A DNA stretch of 64,000 nucleotides from an uncultured Flammeovirgaceae bacterium (GTDB lineage: Bacteria > Bacteroidota > Bacteroidia > Cytophagales > Cyclobacteriaceae). The DNA is taken from positions 62,001 through 126,000 of the forward strand of contig CAKZYA010000058.1 in NCBI GenBank assembly GCA_937883755.1, written 5' to 3'. Positions 50,179-60,030 of this stretch are shown one piece after another (position 1 is the stretch's first letter; every line of letters begins with the position of its first letter). The notes beneath the pieces were generated by a model. The model was not told the DNA's origin. It saw only the letters and a program-made list of their open reading frames with translations, and ran no database searches. A program made the position numbers and the translations under genes.

Positions 50179-51156
50179 ATGGATCAACCTAACTATACCC
50201 GCCGTAATTTTTTAGGATCACTTGCCCTAGCTGGAGGAGCCGTCAGTAGCGGCCTGATAAATCCTGCCAAAGCAGAAATACCAAAACCTGCTCACAGATC
50301 GCAAGAGGAGAAAATGACTATCCACGTTTTTTCCAAGCATTTACAATTCTTAGATTATCAGCATACCGCAGAAGTCTCGGCTGAAATTGGTTTTGATGGG
50401 GTTGATTTAGCCGTTCGCCCCAAAGGTCATGTGCTACCAGAAAATGTAGAAACGGATTTGCCAAAAGCAGTAGAGGCGATTAAGAACGCCGGGCTCGAGG
50501 CTAAAATTATGACTACTGCCGTTATTGACGCTAATGATAAGACGAATGAAACACTTCTTAAAACAGCGAGTGAGCAAGGGATTCGCTACTACCGTTGTAA
50601 CTGGCTCAAGTATGGTAAAGAACCGAACGTAGCCCAAGCTATTCCTGATTTTCAGAAAAAGCTAGCTGCTTTAGCCCGATTGAACGAGCGTTACGGTATT
50701 TCGGCGGGGTATCAGAACCACGCTGGAGCGCAGTACGTAGGCTCTCCTGTTTGGGATATTGCCTACATGCTTCAGGAAATAAACCACCCAAACCTGGGAA
50801 GTCAGTACGATATTCGTCACGCTACGGTAGAAGGTGGATTGTCCTGGCCGCTGGGCTTACAGTTTATTCATCCGCACATTAATACACTGGTGATTAAAGA
50901 CTTTCGGTGGGAGAAGGTGAACGGTAAATGGAAAGTATTTAATACGCCACTAGGTGAAGGTATGGTAGATTTTCCGGCATTCTTCCAGAAGGTAAAAGAG
51001 ATGAATATCCGCGTACCTATTTCCGTACATTTTGAATACGAGATGCCTGAAAAGGATGAGTCACTTTCTGAGTCAGAAAAAGTAAAGCAGACAGTGGCGG
51101 TGATGAAAAAAGATGTGGATGCTTTACGAGGGTACTTGTCAGAAGCAGGACTTTAG
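50179..51156 (+). CDS. Sugar phosphate isomerase/epimerase (xylose-isomerase-like TIM barrel), Tat-type signal
   Basis: 325 aa; NYTRRNFLGSLALAGGAVSSG; 'GFDGVDLAVRPKGHVLPENVETDLPKAVEAIKNAGLE'. Confidence 0.85.
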   Translation: MDQPNYTRRNFLGSLALAGGAVSSGLINPAKAEIPKPAHRSQEEKMTIHVFSKHLQFLDYQHTAEVSAEIGFDGVDLAVRPKGHVLPENVETDLPKAVEAIKNAGLEAKIMTTAVIDANDKTNETLLKTASEQGIRYYRCNWLKYGKEPNVAQAIPDFQKKLAALARLNERYGISAGYQNHAGAQYVGSPVWDIAYMLQEINHPNLGSQYDIRHATVEGGLSWPLGLQFIHPHINTLVIKDFRWEKVNGKWKVFNTPLGEGMVDFPAFFQKVKEMNIRVPISVHFEYEMPEKDESLSESEKVKQTVAVMKKDVDALRGYLSEAGL

Positions 51157-51268
51157 AACAATTAGCAATGTACAGTGAACAATTAGCATTGAACAATGAA
51201 AACGTAACCTTCTGAGTAGGGAGGCGTGTTCTACATTGCACATTATTTTCTACCTAACCCCTTTTATT

Positions 51269-51799
51269 ATGAAAAACGTATTCTTTGCTATCGCTTTTCT
51301 ATGTTCAGTAAGTGCCTTTGGCCAAGGACAATTTCAGAATGAAACCACTAATTTTCTCACCGCTGCCTCTGGCAAGATCATGCAACTGGCTGAAGCCGTT
51401 CCGGAAGAGAAGTACGATTGGAGTCCGCAAGAAGGAGTCCGTTCGTTTTCAGGAGTACTTCACCACGTTGTTTCTGCTAACTACTTCTTTGCCACCAAAA
51501 TGGGAGCTGAGTTGCCTGAAGGCGTAAACATGGAAACGCTAAAGGACGACCTTTCTACCAAAGCAGACTATGAGGCTGCCTTAGAACAATCATTTGCTTT
51601 AGTATCTGAAACGCTAAAGAATGCTGATGAAGCATCGTTATCTGAAAAAGTGGAATTTCCTTTTCCGGGAGAATATACCGGTATGTCAGCCGCGCTGATT
51701 GTCCTATCTCACGCTAACGAGCACCTTGGTCAGTTGATTGGTTACACCCGCATGAATGGTATCACTCCTCCTTGGAGCGAAGGACAAGCTAGTAATTAG
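51269..51799 (+). CDS. DinB family protein
   Basis: MKNVFFAIAFLCSVSAFGQ signal; 'VPEEKYDWSPQEGVRSFSGVLHHVVSANYFFA...ANEHLGQLIGYTRMNGITPPWS'. Confidence 0.87.
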   Translation: MKNVFFAIAFLCSVSAFGQGQFQNETTNFLTAASGKIMQLAEAVPEEKYDWSPQEGVRSFSGVLHHVVSANYFFATKMGAELPEGVNMETLKDDLSTKADYEAALEQSFALVSETLKNADEASLSEKVEFPFPGEYTGMSAALIVLSHANEHLGQLIGYTRMNGITPPWSEGQASN

Positions 51800-51806
51800 A
51801 GAGAGT

Positions 51807-51858
51807 AGAGTTCTGAGTTTTAAGTTACTTAGAGGAAAAACTCTAAACTCAGAACTCT
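51807..51858. repeat. 14-bp perfect inverted repeat between convergent genes
   Basis: agagttctgagttt (51807-51820) / aaactcagaactct (51845-51858). Confidence 0.85.
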
Positions 51859-51889
51859 AAACTTTCAGAGCTACAAGCCTGATGCATCA

Positions 51890-52258
51890 TCAAATATTTA
51901 TCCTTTTATTTTCTTTATTTTCAGCCTCGAGCATCCGTTTAGAAACAGCGAAGTATGACAAAAAGCCAATAGCAATACTGACTGCCATAATTCCGAAGGG
52001 GAGCGGCGAGTCCAGATCAATACCAGGAAAGCTAAGAATGATAAAACCGATTCCAGCGAATAGAATAATCAACCCCCACTTGAGTGATTCCATCCGGCTA
52101 TTTTGCTGCTTTCCTAAAATGGCTACTGACTCTCGGTCAACGTGACCCAACTGAATCATCTTTCGGCGCAACTGATAATCAGCAATTACTTTGATAATGC
52201 TAACTATGCCGAAGAATATTGTTCCAACAATGATAGCACCAACTAATCCGTCATTCAT
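51890..52258 (-). CDS. DUF6249-like small membrane protein
   Basis: 122 aa, three predicted TM segments, 'YQLRRKMIQLGHVDRESVAIL' cytoplasmic segment. Confidence 0.6.
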   Translation of the reverse strand: MNDGLVGAIIVGTIFFGIVSIIKVIADYQLRRKMIQLGHVDRESVAILGKQQNSRMESLKWGLIILFAGIGFIILSFPGIDLDSPLPFGIMAVSIAIGFLSYFAVSKRMLEAENKENKRINI

Positions 52259-52381
52259 AGTATTTTTCGATTAATAGTGAAATGATTTTTGTTTCATCAG
52301 ACAATAGCTTTTTCAGAAGGTTGCAGTAAGTTTCAATAATTTTCTTGCAACCTTTTATATTGATGACTGTCTAATGAGCCA

Positions 52382-52936
52382 ATGACAGATGATGCTACTC
52401 TGGTTTCGCTAGTTAAGAAAGGTAACGCGGTTGCCTTCCGGCAGTTGGTACAGCTGCATGAGCGACTAGTCTTCCATATGGTGCATCGCATTGTAAACCA
52501 GCCCGAAGACTGCGAAGATATTTGCCAAGAAGTATTTATGCGGGTATTTCAGAAAATTCATCTCTTCAATTTTCAGTCAAAACTATCCACCTGGATTGCT
52601 ACCATTGCGTATCGTACCGCTATCAACTACGTACGAAAAGAAGATAAGCATCAGACTGACGGATTAGATAAGGCAGCTGCATTACCGAATCAGGAACAGT
52701 CAGCACTGGAGCAATTAGAGAAAAAAGCGACTTATTCGTTTATTCATGAACAAGTTGCGCTGCTTCCAGTCCATTATCGCACGGTACTAACGCTCTACCA
52801 TTTAGAAGAAATGAGCTTACAAGAAATACAGAAGGTTACCGATATGCCGTTAGGAACCGTGAAAAACTACCTGTTTCGGGCGCGGAAATTGCTGAAGGAA
52901 AAGTTAGAACTCCAATTTCAACCAGAGAGGTTATGA
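52382..52936 (+). CDS. RNA polymerase sigma-70 factor, ECF subfamily
   Basis: 184 aa; NQPEDCEDICQEVFMRVFQ, LSTWIATIAYRTAINYVRKE, MPLGTVKNYLFRARKLLKEKL. Confidence 0.93.
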   Translation: MTDDATLVSLVKKGNAVAFRQLVQLHERLVFHMVHRIVNQPEDCEDICQEVFMRVFQKIHLFNFQSKLSTWIATIAYRTAINYVRKEDKHQTDGLDKAAALPNQEQSALEQLEKKATYSFIHEQVALLPVHYRTVLTLYHLEEMSLQEIQKVTDMPLGTVKNYLFRARKLLKEKLELQFQPERL

Positions 52937-53331
52937 AGGACTTAGAAAAAGAAAAGTTGTGGCAAAAAATGCTGGATGAAGGTAAATCATTACCAAATGA
53001 TGGAAATGAGCCAGGTATTCGAGCGTATCAATTATTATACGAAGCTTTGAAAAATGAGCCGGATATTACTATTCCCGAAGGCTTTGCCGGAAAAGTGGCT
53101 CAACGAGCTATGACCCAGTATTCCCGACGAGACAATTCTATTTGGTTATTAAGCTTCATTTTAATTGCGATTGCGATTCTTGGATGCGGGTTCGCAATGT
53201 TCTCGCTTTATCCTAATTTCTTCCAGCTTCTGCGTAGCCAGATCAACATCTTAGGGTTTGCTGGCTTAATGTTCATTATTATTCAGGCTGCTGACTATTG
53301 GCTAATTCAACGAAAAAAAATTTTCAACTGA
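52933..53331 (+). CDS. Hypothetical membrane protein, possible anti-sigma partner
   Basis: 132 aa; starts in ATGA overlap with the sigma gene; two TM segments. Confidence 0.65.
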   Translation: MKDLEKEKLWQKMLDEGKSLPNDGNEPGIRAYQLLYEALKNEPDITIPEGFAGKVAQRAMTQYSRRDNSIWLLSFILIAIAILGCGFAMFSLYPNFFQLLRSQINILGFAGLMFIIIQAADYWLIQRKKIFN

Positions 53332-53600
53332 AATGATATCGAATTAGCTCCTTAGGGGAAGAGATTTGAAAGCGAGAAACAATGTTTTTCAAAATCACTA
53401 CACTCAGAGAAAAGAGACTACCTTAACATAGTAGATTATGTAATATTTATTGGTTCTTTTTTAGTAGCGCAAAAAGTAGAACTTCCAGATTGGATAATCA
53501 CTATGTTAGTAGAAATCTACTAGACCACCAAAGACAGAAAACATGATAATGTAATAAATGAGCAACTGTACAGCTTCATGGATTTCACTCCAGACTATGC

Positions 53601-54020
53601 TCATCCTTTAATCCATTCTTTAGCTTCCTCTAATGAACCAAAATACTTCATATTAATAGGAGAACCTTCTGCTTCCTTATTTGCTTTTTCCATACCAAAT
53701 TTTCCAAAAGCATCCTTCGGTACAACAAAGGCTACTTTCTTCAAACCACTTTCAATGGCCTTTGGAAACCACTCTTGCTGGATGAACTCTTGTTTTTCTT
53801 TCCCCATTACTCCTAAGTCAGTGGTGTCAGCAATTAATTTGTCGCACTGATGCTCTACAAGCTTTTCTAGAGCAGAGCTACATAGGGTAATGAAATCGGA
53901 GGTTGATATTTTATTAGGAAACGCGTTAGTAATAACTTTTAACTCAGGATCAAATTTAGCTTCTAAAGCTTCGCTCTTCAGTTGGGAATCTTGCATAACC
54001 TTCTCTTTTAGATTTGTCAA
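53601..54020 (-). CDS. STAS/SpoIIAA-like domain protein
   Basis: 139 aa; 'LEKLVEHQCDKLIADTTDLGVMGKEKQEFIQQEWFPKAIESGLKKVAFVVPKDAFGKFGMEK..YFGSLEEAKEWI'. Confidence 0.6.
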   Translation of the reverse strand: MTNLKEKVMQDSQLKSEALEAKFDPELKVITNAFPNKISTSDFITLCSSALEKLVEHQCDKLIADTTDLGVMGKEKQEFIQQEWFPKAIESGLKKVAFVVPKDAFGKFGMEKANKEAEGSPINMKYFGSLEEAKEWIKG

Positions 54021-54152
54021 TATTAGCTCTTCTAAATTTAGTACTGCTGTAACGCTAGAGAAAGTTAAAACAAGCGCTGATCTAACGCATGTAATATTAG
54101 TAAGTAGAAGAAAAGGATATCTAAATTATAGTCTTGTAGTCAACAAGTAGGC

Positions 54153-54938
54153 CTAAGGTCTAGTTACATCCAGCATCTTGCAAGCTTCGTCAGATAATCG
54201 TTGGTAAGTCTCGGGACGGATATAACGTTGCTGATTTACTTGCTGAGGTTGCTCGCGCTGGCAAAAGTAGCTATGGATAGACCGACGGGGAGCATCAGTA
54301 TGGTTATCGGTTCCTCCGTGCCAAGTGTGAGAATTAAAAATTACGACGGTTCCAGCAGGGGCTTCTATAATCTTTTGGTCAGGGTGGATAGCCCAGGGGT
54401 CATCAAGTTCCTCTTGAGGCAAAATTCCCGAAAGGTGGGTTCCTGGTACTAAACGAGTTGCGCCATTTTCCTTGGTAAAATCATCCAACAGCCAAATGGT
54501 ATTGCACACTTTATAATCGCCAGGTTCCACTACCTCATGCCAGTCGGCGTGTAATTTCTGGTTTCCTTTGCTGGGAATCGCCGCCCGGTAATTCAATGAA
54601 GATAGCTTGAAATCAGAACCAAGCACATGGGCTACTCCAGCCAACACCCGTGGGTGGGTATAAAAAATATCAAACACCTCGCCTTTATTCACTAAATCTG
54701 CCAGTCGATCAGCTCCCTCTTCTTTGGGGTGGCGGATGTAAGGAGAATCTAAGAGTTCTGAACCGGAAGCTTCTCCTTCTTCATCCATTAACGAATGAAT
54801 CCGCTGGCGAATTACGGTAAGTTGCTCATCGTCCAGAATTTTCCCTAGTGAAACGTAGCCATTTTTGTCTAAAAACTCTTTTTCATCCGAAGTAAGTTCG
54901 TCTAAATTGGTAGTTAGGTGGTTAGTCATAGTTTTCAT
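54153..54938 (-). CDS. Phytanoyl-CoA dioxygenase family protein
   Basis: 261 aa; LHADWHEV, NTIWLLDDFTKENGATRLVPGTHL, GTVVIFNSHTWHGGTDN. Confidence 0.9.
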   Translation of the reverse strand: MKTMTNHLTTNLDELTSDEKEFLDKNGYVSLGKILDDEQLTVIRQRIHSLMDEEGEASGSELLDSPYIRHPKEEGADRLADLVNKGEVFDIFYTHPRVLAGVAHVLGSDFKLSSLNYRAAIPSKGNQKLHADWHEVVEPGDYKVCNTIWLLDDFTKENGATRLVPGTHLSGILPQEELDDPWAIHPDQKIIEAPAGTVVIFNSHTWHGGTDNHTDAPRRSIHSYFCQREQPQQVNQQRYIRPETYQRLSDEACKMLDVTRP

Positions 54939-54990
54939 AAAAATAATCTACGAAAATAAGCTGATAATCGAAAACTCATTTCACCTATAA

Positions 54991-56523
54991 CTATTCATCA
55001 CTATTTACCCGGGCTAAGGCTTGTTGCCATAAGGAGTTAAGTGATTCTTTAGGGTAGGAGCAGAGGTATACTGTAGTTCCGTACTCCCGGGCGTGAGGAT
55101 CACTAACGCTTCCAATGATTTTGATTTGGCTAAAGGCACTCTCAACGTCGCTACCGAGTTCATCATTAATATAAATCAGGTGCTGAACATCAGGAGGAAT
55201 AGAGTCGGGTACCCAGTAATAGAAACTATCATTAAAGCTAACGGGGTAGGGTAGATCCCATTGCTGCCCGATGATGCTAACCGCTCCCGCCTGTCCGTAA
55301 TTTTCACCGTAGATAATCCCACTTTGACCCTCAGGAATAGCGTGGTAAGCCTGACGAGCCAAAGAAGCAATAGATTCCCAGCCCAACATGTCGGCGTAAT
55401 CTTGTGGTAGAGAGTGAATGGTTCCATCCTCAAAACGCCGCCCCAGATCGAGTCCGTAATCTTTTTCCATGCGCTCAAAGTAGCTAACTAACCCTTCTGG
55501 TTCGTAGATGGGTAATCCAATAGGCAATATTGGAATAGTTAGAATAACTAGGAGGGTGGGTATTGCCCAACGAAAGTATTTTTGCCGAATAATATGTTCG
55601 TAGAAAACCGCTCCTGCAGCCACCAGTACCGGAAAAACTCCAATAGTATAGTAGCCTTTTCCCCGAAGCAATAATAAAGCAATTATCACAAGTAGAGCCG
55701 TCATACCTAAAACTCGATATTTTCTAGCTTGAGGAAAAATTAAAAGATAGATCAGTCCCGGTATAGTGAGTAGCGTAGCGGCGAAGGGTATTAGTAATTG
55801 GTCTCCTAGAAAATTGACATAAGAGACATTGACTAACTGAGTTTGATTCAGTTCCTGCAAATGATTTACTATAGGTAGTCCTTGAGTGAACTGCCAGATC
55901 AAATTAGGTAGAAAAATAAGTAGGGCTACCGCCAGCCCCCAATACATTTCTTTTTTCTGAAAGGCAGTGCGGTGCTTTGACACTACCAGTGAAAAAAGTA
56001 GTGCTAGAATTAGCAGCCCGATGAGGTACTTATTCAGCATAGCCAAACCGGAAATCGCTCCTAGAATTAGCAGGTTTTTTTCATTTTCGGTATTCAGATA
56101 GCGGATTGTAAAGTAGAAAAGTAGCGTCCAGAAGGTGATATCCAGAAACACTGGCTGGTAGAGAAAATAAGTTCGTAAGGAGAAAGGAGTACATATCAGA
56201 GCAATGGCTGCTAGAATACGGGCGTAAGATTTACCACCTAGTTCCTGAGTCATCTTGCCAACTAGTAGTACCATAAATCCACCTGCCAAGGCTGGAATAA
56301 GACGAGCAGCAAAAACTGAGTACCCAAGTAAACCAGAAATTGTCGCCGATAGCCAACCGATTAAAGGAGGTACACTGGCGTAGCCAAATGCTGGATGCTG
56401 ACCTAATGAGAAATATAGCAACTCATCGCGGTGGTAGCCCAGATTATCATAGAAGAGTAGGTGAATAGCTACATTCAGTACAGCAAGGAGAAGCAGCCAG
56501 TGTCCGGTACTTAAAGAACGCAT
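54991..56523 (-). CDS. Glycosyltransferase family 39 (ArnT/PMT-like) membrane protein
   Basis: 510 aa polytopic; 'NLGYHRDELLYFSLGQHPAFGYASVPPLIGWLSA' motif. Confidence 0.88.
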   Translation of the reverse strand: MRSLSTGHWLLLLAVLNVAIHLLFYDNLGYHRDELLYFSLGQHPAFGYASVPPLIGWLSATISGLLGYSVFAARLIPALAGGFMVLLVGKMTQELGGKSYARILAAIALICTPFSLRTYFLYQPVFLDITFWTLLFYFTIRYLNTENEKNLLILGAISGLAMLNKYLIGLLILALLFSLVVSKHRTAFQKKEMYWGLAVALLIFLPNLIWQFTQGLPIVNHLQELNQTQLVNVSYVNFLGDQLLIPFAATLLTIPGLIYLLIFPQARKYRVLGMTALLVIIALLLLRGKGYYTIGVFPVLVAAGAVFYEHIIRQKYFRWAIPTLLVILTIPILPIGLPIYEPEGLVSYFERMEKDYGLDLGRRFEDGTIHSLPQDYADMLGWESIASLARQAYHAIPEGQSGIIYGENYGQAGAVSIIGQQWDLPYPVSFNDSFYYWVPDSIPPDVQHLIYINDELGSDVESAFSQIKIIGSVSDPHAREYGTTVYLCSYPKESLNSLWQQALARVNSDE

Positions 56524-56636
56524 ACATAAAAGTTTTTCTAATATAAGCGATTTTTCAAGGCAAATATCAGGAATAAAATAGCTTTAGAACTCTCCGAAAT
56601 ATAGTTCGGGTTTCCTTCCCTTTCAGTAGATAGAGA

Positions 56637-58036
56637 CTAAAAAAATTTAATGTTAGCAGTGCTACCCGTTTTGATCTGAAATTCTTTAGCTTCGGTATAC
56701 TTGCTGCCGAATGCCTCTTCAGCCCGGAATACCAGTTTATACTTTCCTGGCTGAATGGCAGTGGTCACACGGACTTTCTGGGAGTCAAAATCCATGATCC
56801 AGCGCTGACGGCCTTGATCGTTAAGTTGGTAAAGACTACCGATGCCTTGTTTCACAAAATTGATATTTAGCAGTCCTGGGCCAGGTAACGATAGCTCGGT
56901 AGTTTCACTTTGCTTAATAGAAACATTGCGAAAGTAGGTTTTAGGTAGAGTCAGTACTTCTAAATCGTAGTTGCCGACCAAATACTTTTCAGGTTGGGCG
57001 AATGGCTGAACGTTAATAATATTGGGCTTACCCGCCCGGCGAACTAATACACTCACCCCATTTTCATACTCTGAGTGGCCAGGCTGCTTTAGGGCTAGTG
57101 TTCCCTGGGGGGCTTGAATAGAGAGGACGTTATGGGTACCGCCTTCAAAGGTGACATTTCGTCGGGTTACCGGAGGAATGGTGTTTACTACCACATCGTA
57201 GGATAGTACTGCATCTACAATTACCGAGTCGGGTCGTCCGCGAGCATCACGGAAGTGGACAAAATCGTAGAGGGCGGCTTTGGTGAAGTTATTGACAAAA
57301 GTAACGTTCACATTGGTTTCAGTGGGTTGTTTATCCTGATCGAGCAGTTCTACGCTCACTGTGGTAGTTTCTAATGATTGCTTCAGAATTTTATTGAGCA
57401 CCTGTCGAAACTCCTGCTGGTTCTTAGCGTCAAAGTACTGACCCACGCAGGAAAATTCCTTCTCAAAATTCTCCTTCACTCCCAATCCAATAACAAAAGG
57501 CTTCAGAAAGATTTGTCGCTCTTGCAATGCCATTGATACCGTGCAAGGATCGCCCCCGCAAGACTCTATTCCATCAGTTAAAATGATTACTACGTTGCGG
57601 TAGTCAGGATCGAGCGGGAAGTCGCGGGCAGCTTGTTCTAGGGAGTAGGCAATGGGAGTGACTCCAGCCGGCTGAATCTGCCGAAGTTTACCAATAATCT
57701 GGTTGTGATTGCCTTGGGCAAAACCCACTTCTAGTTTAGTGTCCTCACAGTTCTGGTACCGACGATGAAACTGATGACCGTATACCCGTAAAGCCAATTC
57801 TAGATTATCATCTACTCGCAGGGAATCTACCAGATCAACTAGCATATTCTTGGCCACATCCATCCGTAGGCTATTGCCCCACTCGGCAAACATACTACCC
57901 GAAGCATCTAGCAAAAACAGCATCCGGGTTTTTTCCGGTGGGCGTTGTACTTGTATCTGGGCATTGGCTTTGAGGGAGAGCTGCCAAAAGTAAACAATGC
58001 TTAGAAGCAAAATGAAGCTAACTCGTTTTGCTAGTA
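56637..58036 (-). CDS. VWA domain-containing protein (start codon uncertain)
   Basis: MIDAS motif LLFLLDASGSMFAEW-like (FLLDASGSM), ILTDGIESCGGDPC. ORF is open to 58361 but its first ~110 aa derive from a MITE and antisense of bcp; the native part probably begins near the signal peptide (~57990-58036). Confidence 0.75.
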
Positions 58037-58044
58037 AGATAAAA

Positions 58045-58201
58045 TCCCTCTTACCCCCTTTAAAAAAGGGGGAATTAAATACACTATGTCGAGGCTGGAG
58101 AGATAAAAAGATTGCTTTCAGGTTTGATAAAGAATCTCTGCGAAACCAAAAAAACGAGGTGTTTATCTCCCCCTTTTTCAAAGGGGGATTAAGGGGGGGG
58201 G
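58045..58201. mobile_element. MITE-like element with ~40-bp imperfect terminal inverted repeats
   Basis: Left tccctcttaccccctttaaaaaagggggaattaaatacac; reverse complement of right end ccccccttaatccccctttgaaaaagggggagataaacac; each end holds a ccccctttNaaaaaggggg-type palindrome. Confidence 0.8.
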
Positions 58202-58215
58202 CTTCGTCTCGTTGT

Positions 58216-58665
58216 CTAAGCAAGAATTTGGGCGGTGTGGTCTTTGGTTTTAACCTTTTTGATAATATTCGCGATTTTTCCCTCTTCATCAATAACAAAG
58301 GTAGTACGAACGGTTCCCATATACTTACGACCGTACATAGATTTTTCTTGCCATACGCCATACTTTTCGTTCACTGCTTTATCCTCATCAGCAATTAGCG
58401 TAAACGGCAATTCTTGCTTCTCAATAAACTTCTGATGAGATTTTACCCCGTCAGGGCTGACCCCAATCACCTCGTAGCCCGCCTGCTGAAGTTCAGTATA
58501 ATTATCCCGTAAGTTGCAAGCCTGTGCCGTACAACCCGGAGTATTATCCTTCGGATAAAAATATAAAATCACCTTCTTTCCCTTGAAATCGGATAATTTA
58601 ATTGTTTCACCATTTTGGTTTAGGGCTTCAAAATCAGGAGCGGTATCGCCAACTTGTAGTTCCAT
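58216..58665 (-). CDS. bcp: Thioredoxin-dependent thiol peroxidase (BCP/peroxiredoxin Q)
   Basis: 149 aa; VILYFYPKDNTPGCTAQACNLRDNY, MGTVRTTFVIDEEGKI. Confidence 0.93.
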   Translation of the reverse strand: MELQVGDTAPDFEALNQNGETIKLSDFKGKKVILYFYPKDNTPGCTAQACNLRDNYTELQQAGYEVIGVSPDGVKSHQKFIEKQELPFTLIADEDKAVNEKYGVWQEKSMYGRKYMGTVRTTFVIDEEGKIANIIKKVKTKDHTAQILA

Positions 58666-58942
58666 TTCTATATTTCGTTTCAGTTAGGTCTTGTCGCGAA
58701 GATACGAGGGTAGATGAAAATCTCAGTAGAAAAAACTGGAAAACTTGCACTATGTTTAGTAGCAGTTATAAACGCGGTCTTTTTCTTTTTGAGATATAGA
58801 TAATCCCAAAGTAGGCTGTAAAATGTTGGGCGGGCTAATTAACTTTTATCAGCAAGCAAAAAGGACGGAGAGATGACTAAAGAAGTGGATAACTTTTTAT
58901 TATTTGTGAAACTATTTTTACTACGCTAAAAATCAATACGAA

Positions 58943-59929
58943 ATGAATTATAGAACACTTGGAAAAACAGGGTTAGAAGTTTCAGCAATAAGCTTGGGGA
59001 CTTGGCAAGTTGGCGGGAAATGGGGAAGCGGGTTTGACGATAAAAACGCGGAACGCATTCTTAATGAAGCAGTGGATGCCGGAATAAATTTTATTGATAC
59101 GGCTGACGTTTACGAAAATAGAAAAAGTGAACGGGCGGTAGGCGAACTCATCCGGTCTCGGCAGGAGCAGATTTATATCGCAACCAAATGCGGAAGATTC
59201 ATAAATCCACATATTAATGAAGGCTACCAGCCGAAAGTCCTGCGGGAGTATGTTGAGCAAAGTTTATCTAACACAAAATTAGATCGTTTAGATTTGATTC
59301 AATTACATTGTCCGCCTACCGAAGTTTACTATCGACAGGAGATTTTCGAGGAGTTTGAAAAGCTTAGAGATGAGGGTAAGATAGCGAATTTAGGCGTAAG
59401 TGTTGAGAAAGTTGAGGAAGCCTTAAAAGCCATCGAATATCCCAACGTGAACACAGTGCAGATTATCTTCAACATGTTTAGGCATCGGCCTACTGAGTTG
59501 TTTTTTCAGGAAGCCAAAAAGCGAAATGTGGGAATTATTGCTAGAGTACCACTAGCTAGCGGCTTGTTAACCGGAAAGTTTGACGCAACATCCACATTTT
59601 CAAGTGACGATCATCGCCAATTCAACCGCAAGGGAGAAGCTTTTGATCAGGGCGAGACTTTCTCAGGGATAGATTATAATCTCGGTCTGGAAGCGGTAGA
59701 AAAGTTGAAGGCAATATTTCCAGAAGAATTTGATTTAGTACATATCGCACTGAAATGGATTTTGATGTTTGAAGAAGTGAGCTGCGTTATACCAGGAGTA
59801 TCTAAAATAGAGCAGTTATACTCTAACCTAGAGGCGTTGAATATCCGGGATCTTTCTGAAGAAGAAATGAAAGCGGTAGAAGACATCTATCATGAAATGA
59901 TCCGCCCCTCGGTTCACCATCGCTGGTAG
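58943..59929 (+). CDS. Aldo/keto reductase
   Basis: 328 aa; MNYRTLGKTGLEVSAISLGTWQVGG, NFIDTADVYENRKSERAVGELI, RLDLIQLHCPP. Confidence 0.93.
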   Translation: MNYRTLGKTGLEVSAISLGTWQVGGKWGSGFDDKNAERILNEAVDAGINFIDTADVYENRKSERAVGELIRSRQEQIYIATKCGRFINPHINEGYQPKVLREYVEQSLSNTKLDRLDLIQLHCPPTEVYYRQEIFEEFEKLRDEGKIANLGVSVEKVEEALKAIEYPNVNTVQIIFNMFRHRPTELFFQEAKKRNVGIIARVPLASGLLTGKFDATSTFSSDDHRQFNRKGEAFDQGETFSGIDYNLGLEAVEKLKAIFPEEFDLVHIALKWILMFEEVSCVIPGVSKIEQLYSNLEALNIRDLSEEEMKAVEDIYHEMIRPSVHHRW

Positions 59930-60030
59930 TAAGTAAGCTCTCTGAGGTAGATACTGAATACGTTTCTTTTCCTATTGAATCGCGAATTTCTGTTCAACTA
60001 AATATCTTTTTTATACTATTATTTGGCAGT

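Noticed and set aside
57997-58398. 133-aa plus-strand ORF (MLRSKMKLTRFASKIKSLLPPLKKGELNT...)
   Set aside because: Runs through the MITE and antisense to bcp and the VWA gene; the PPLKKGE/SPFFKGG text is palindrome-encoded, not a protein family.
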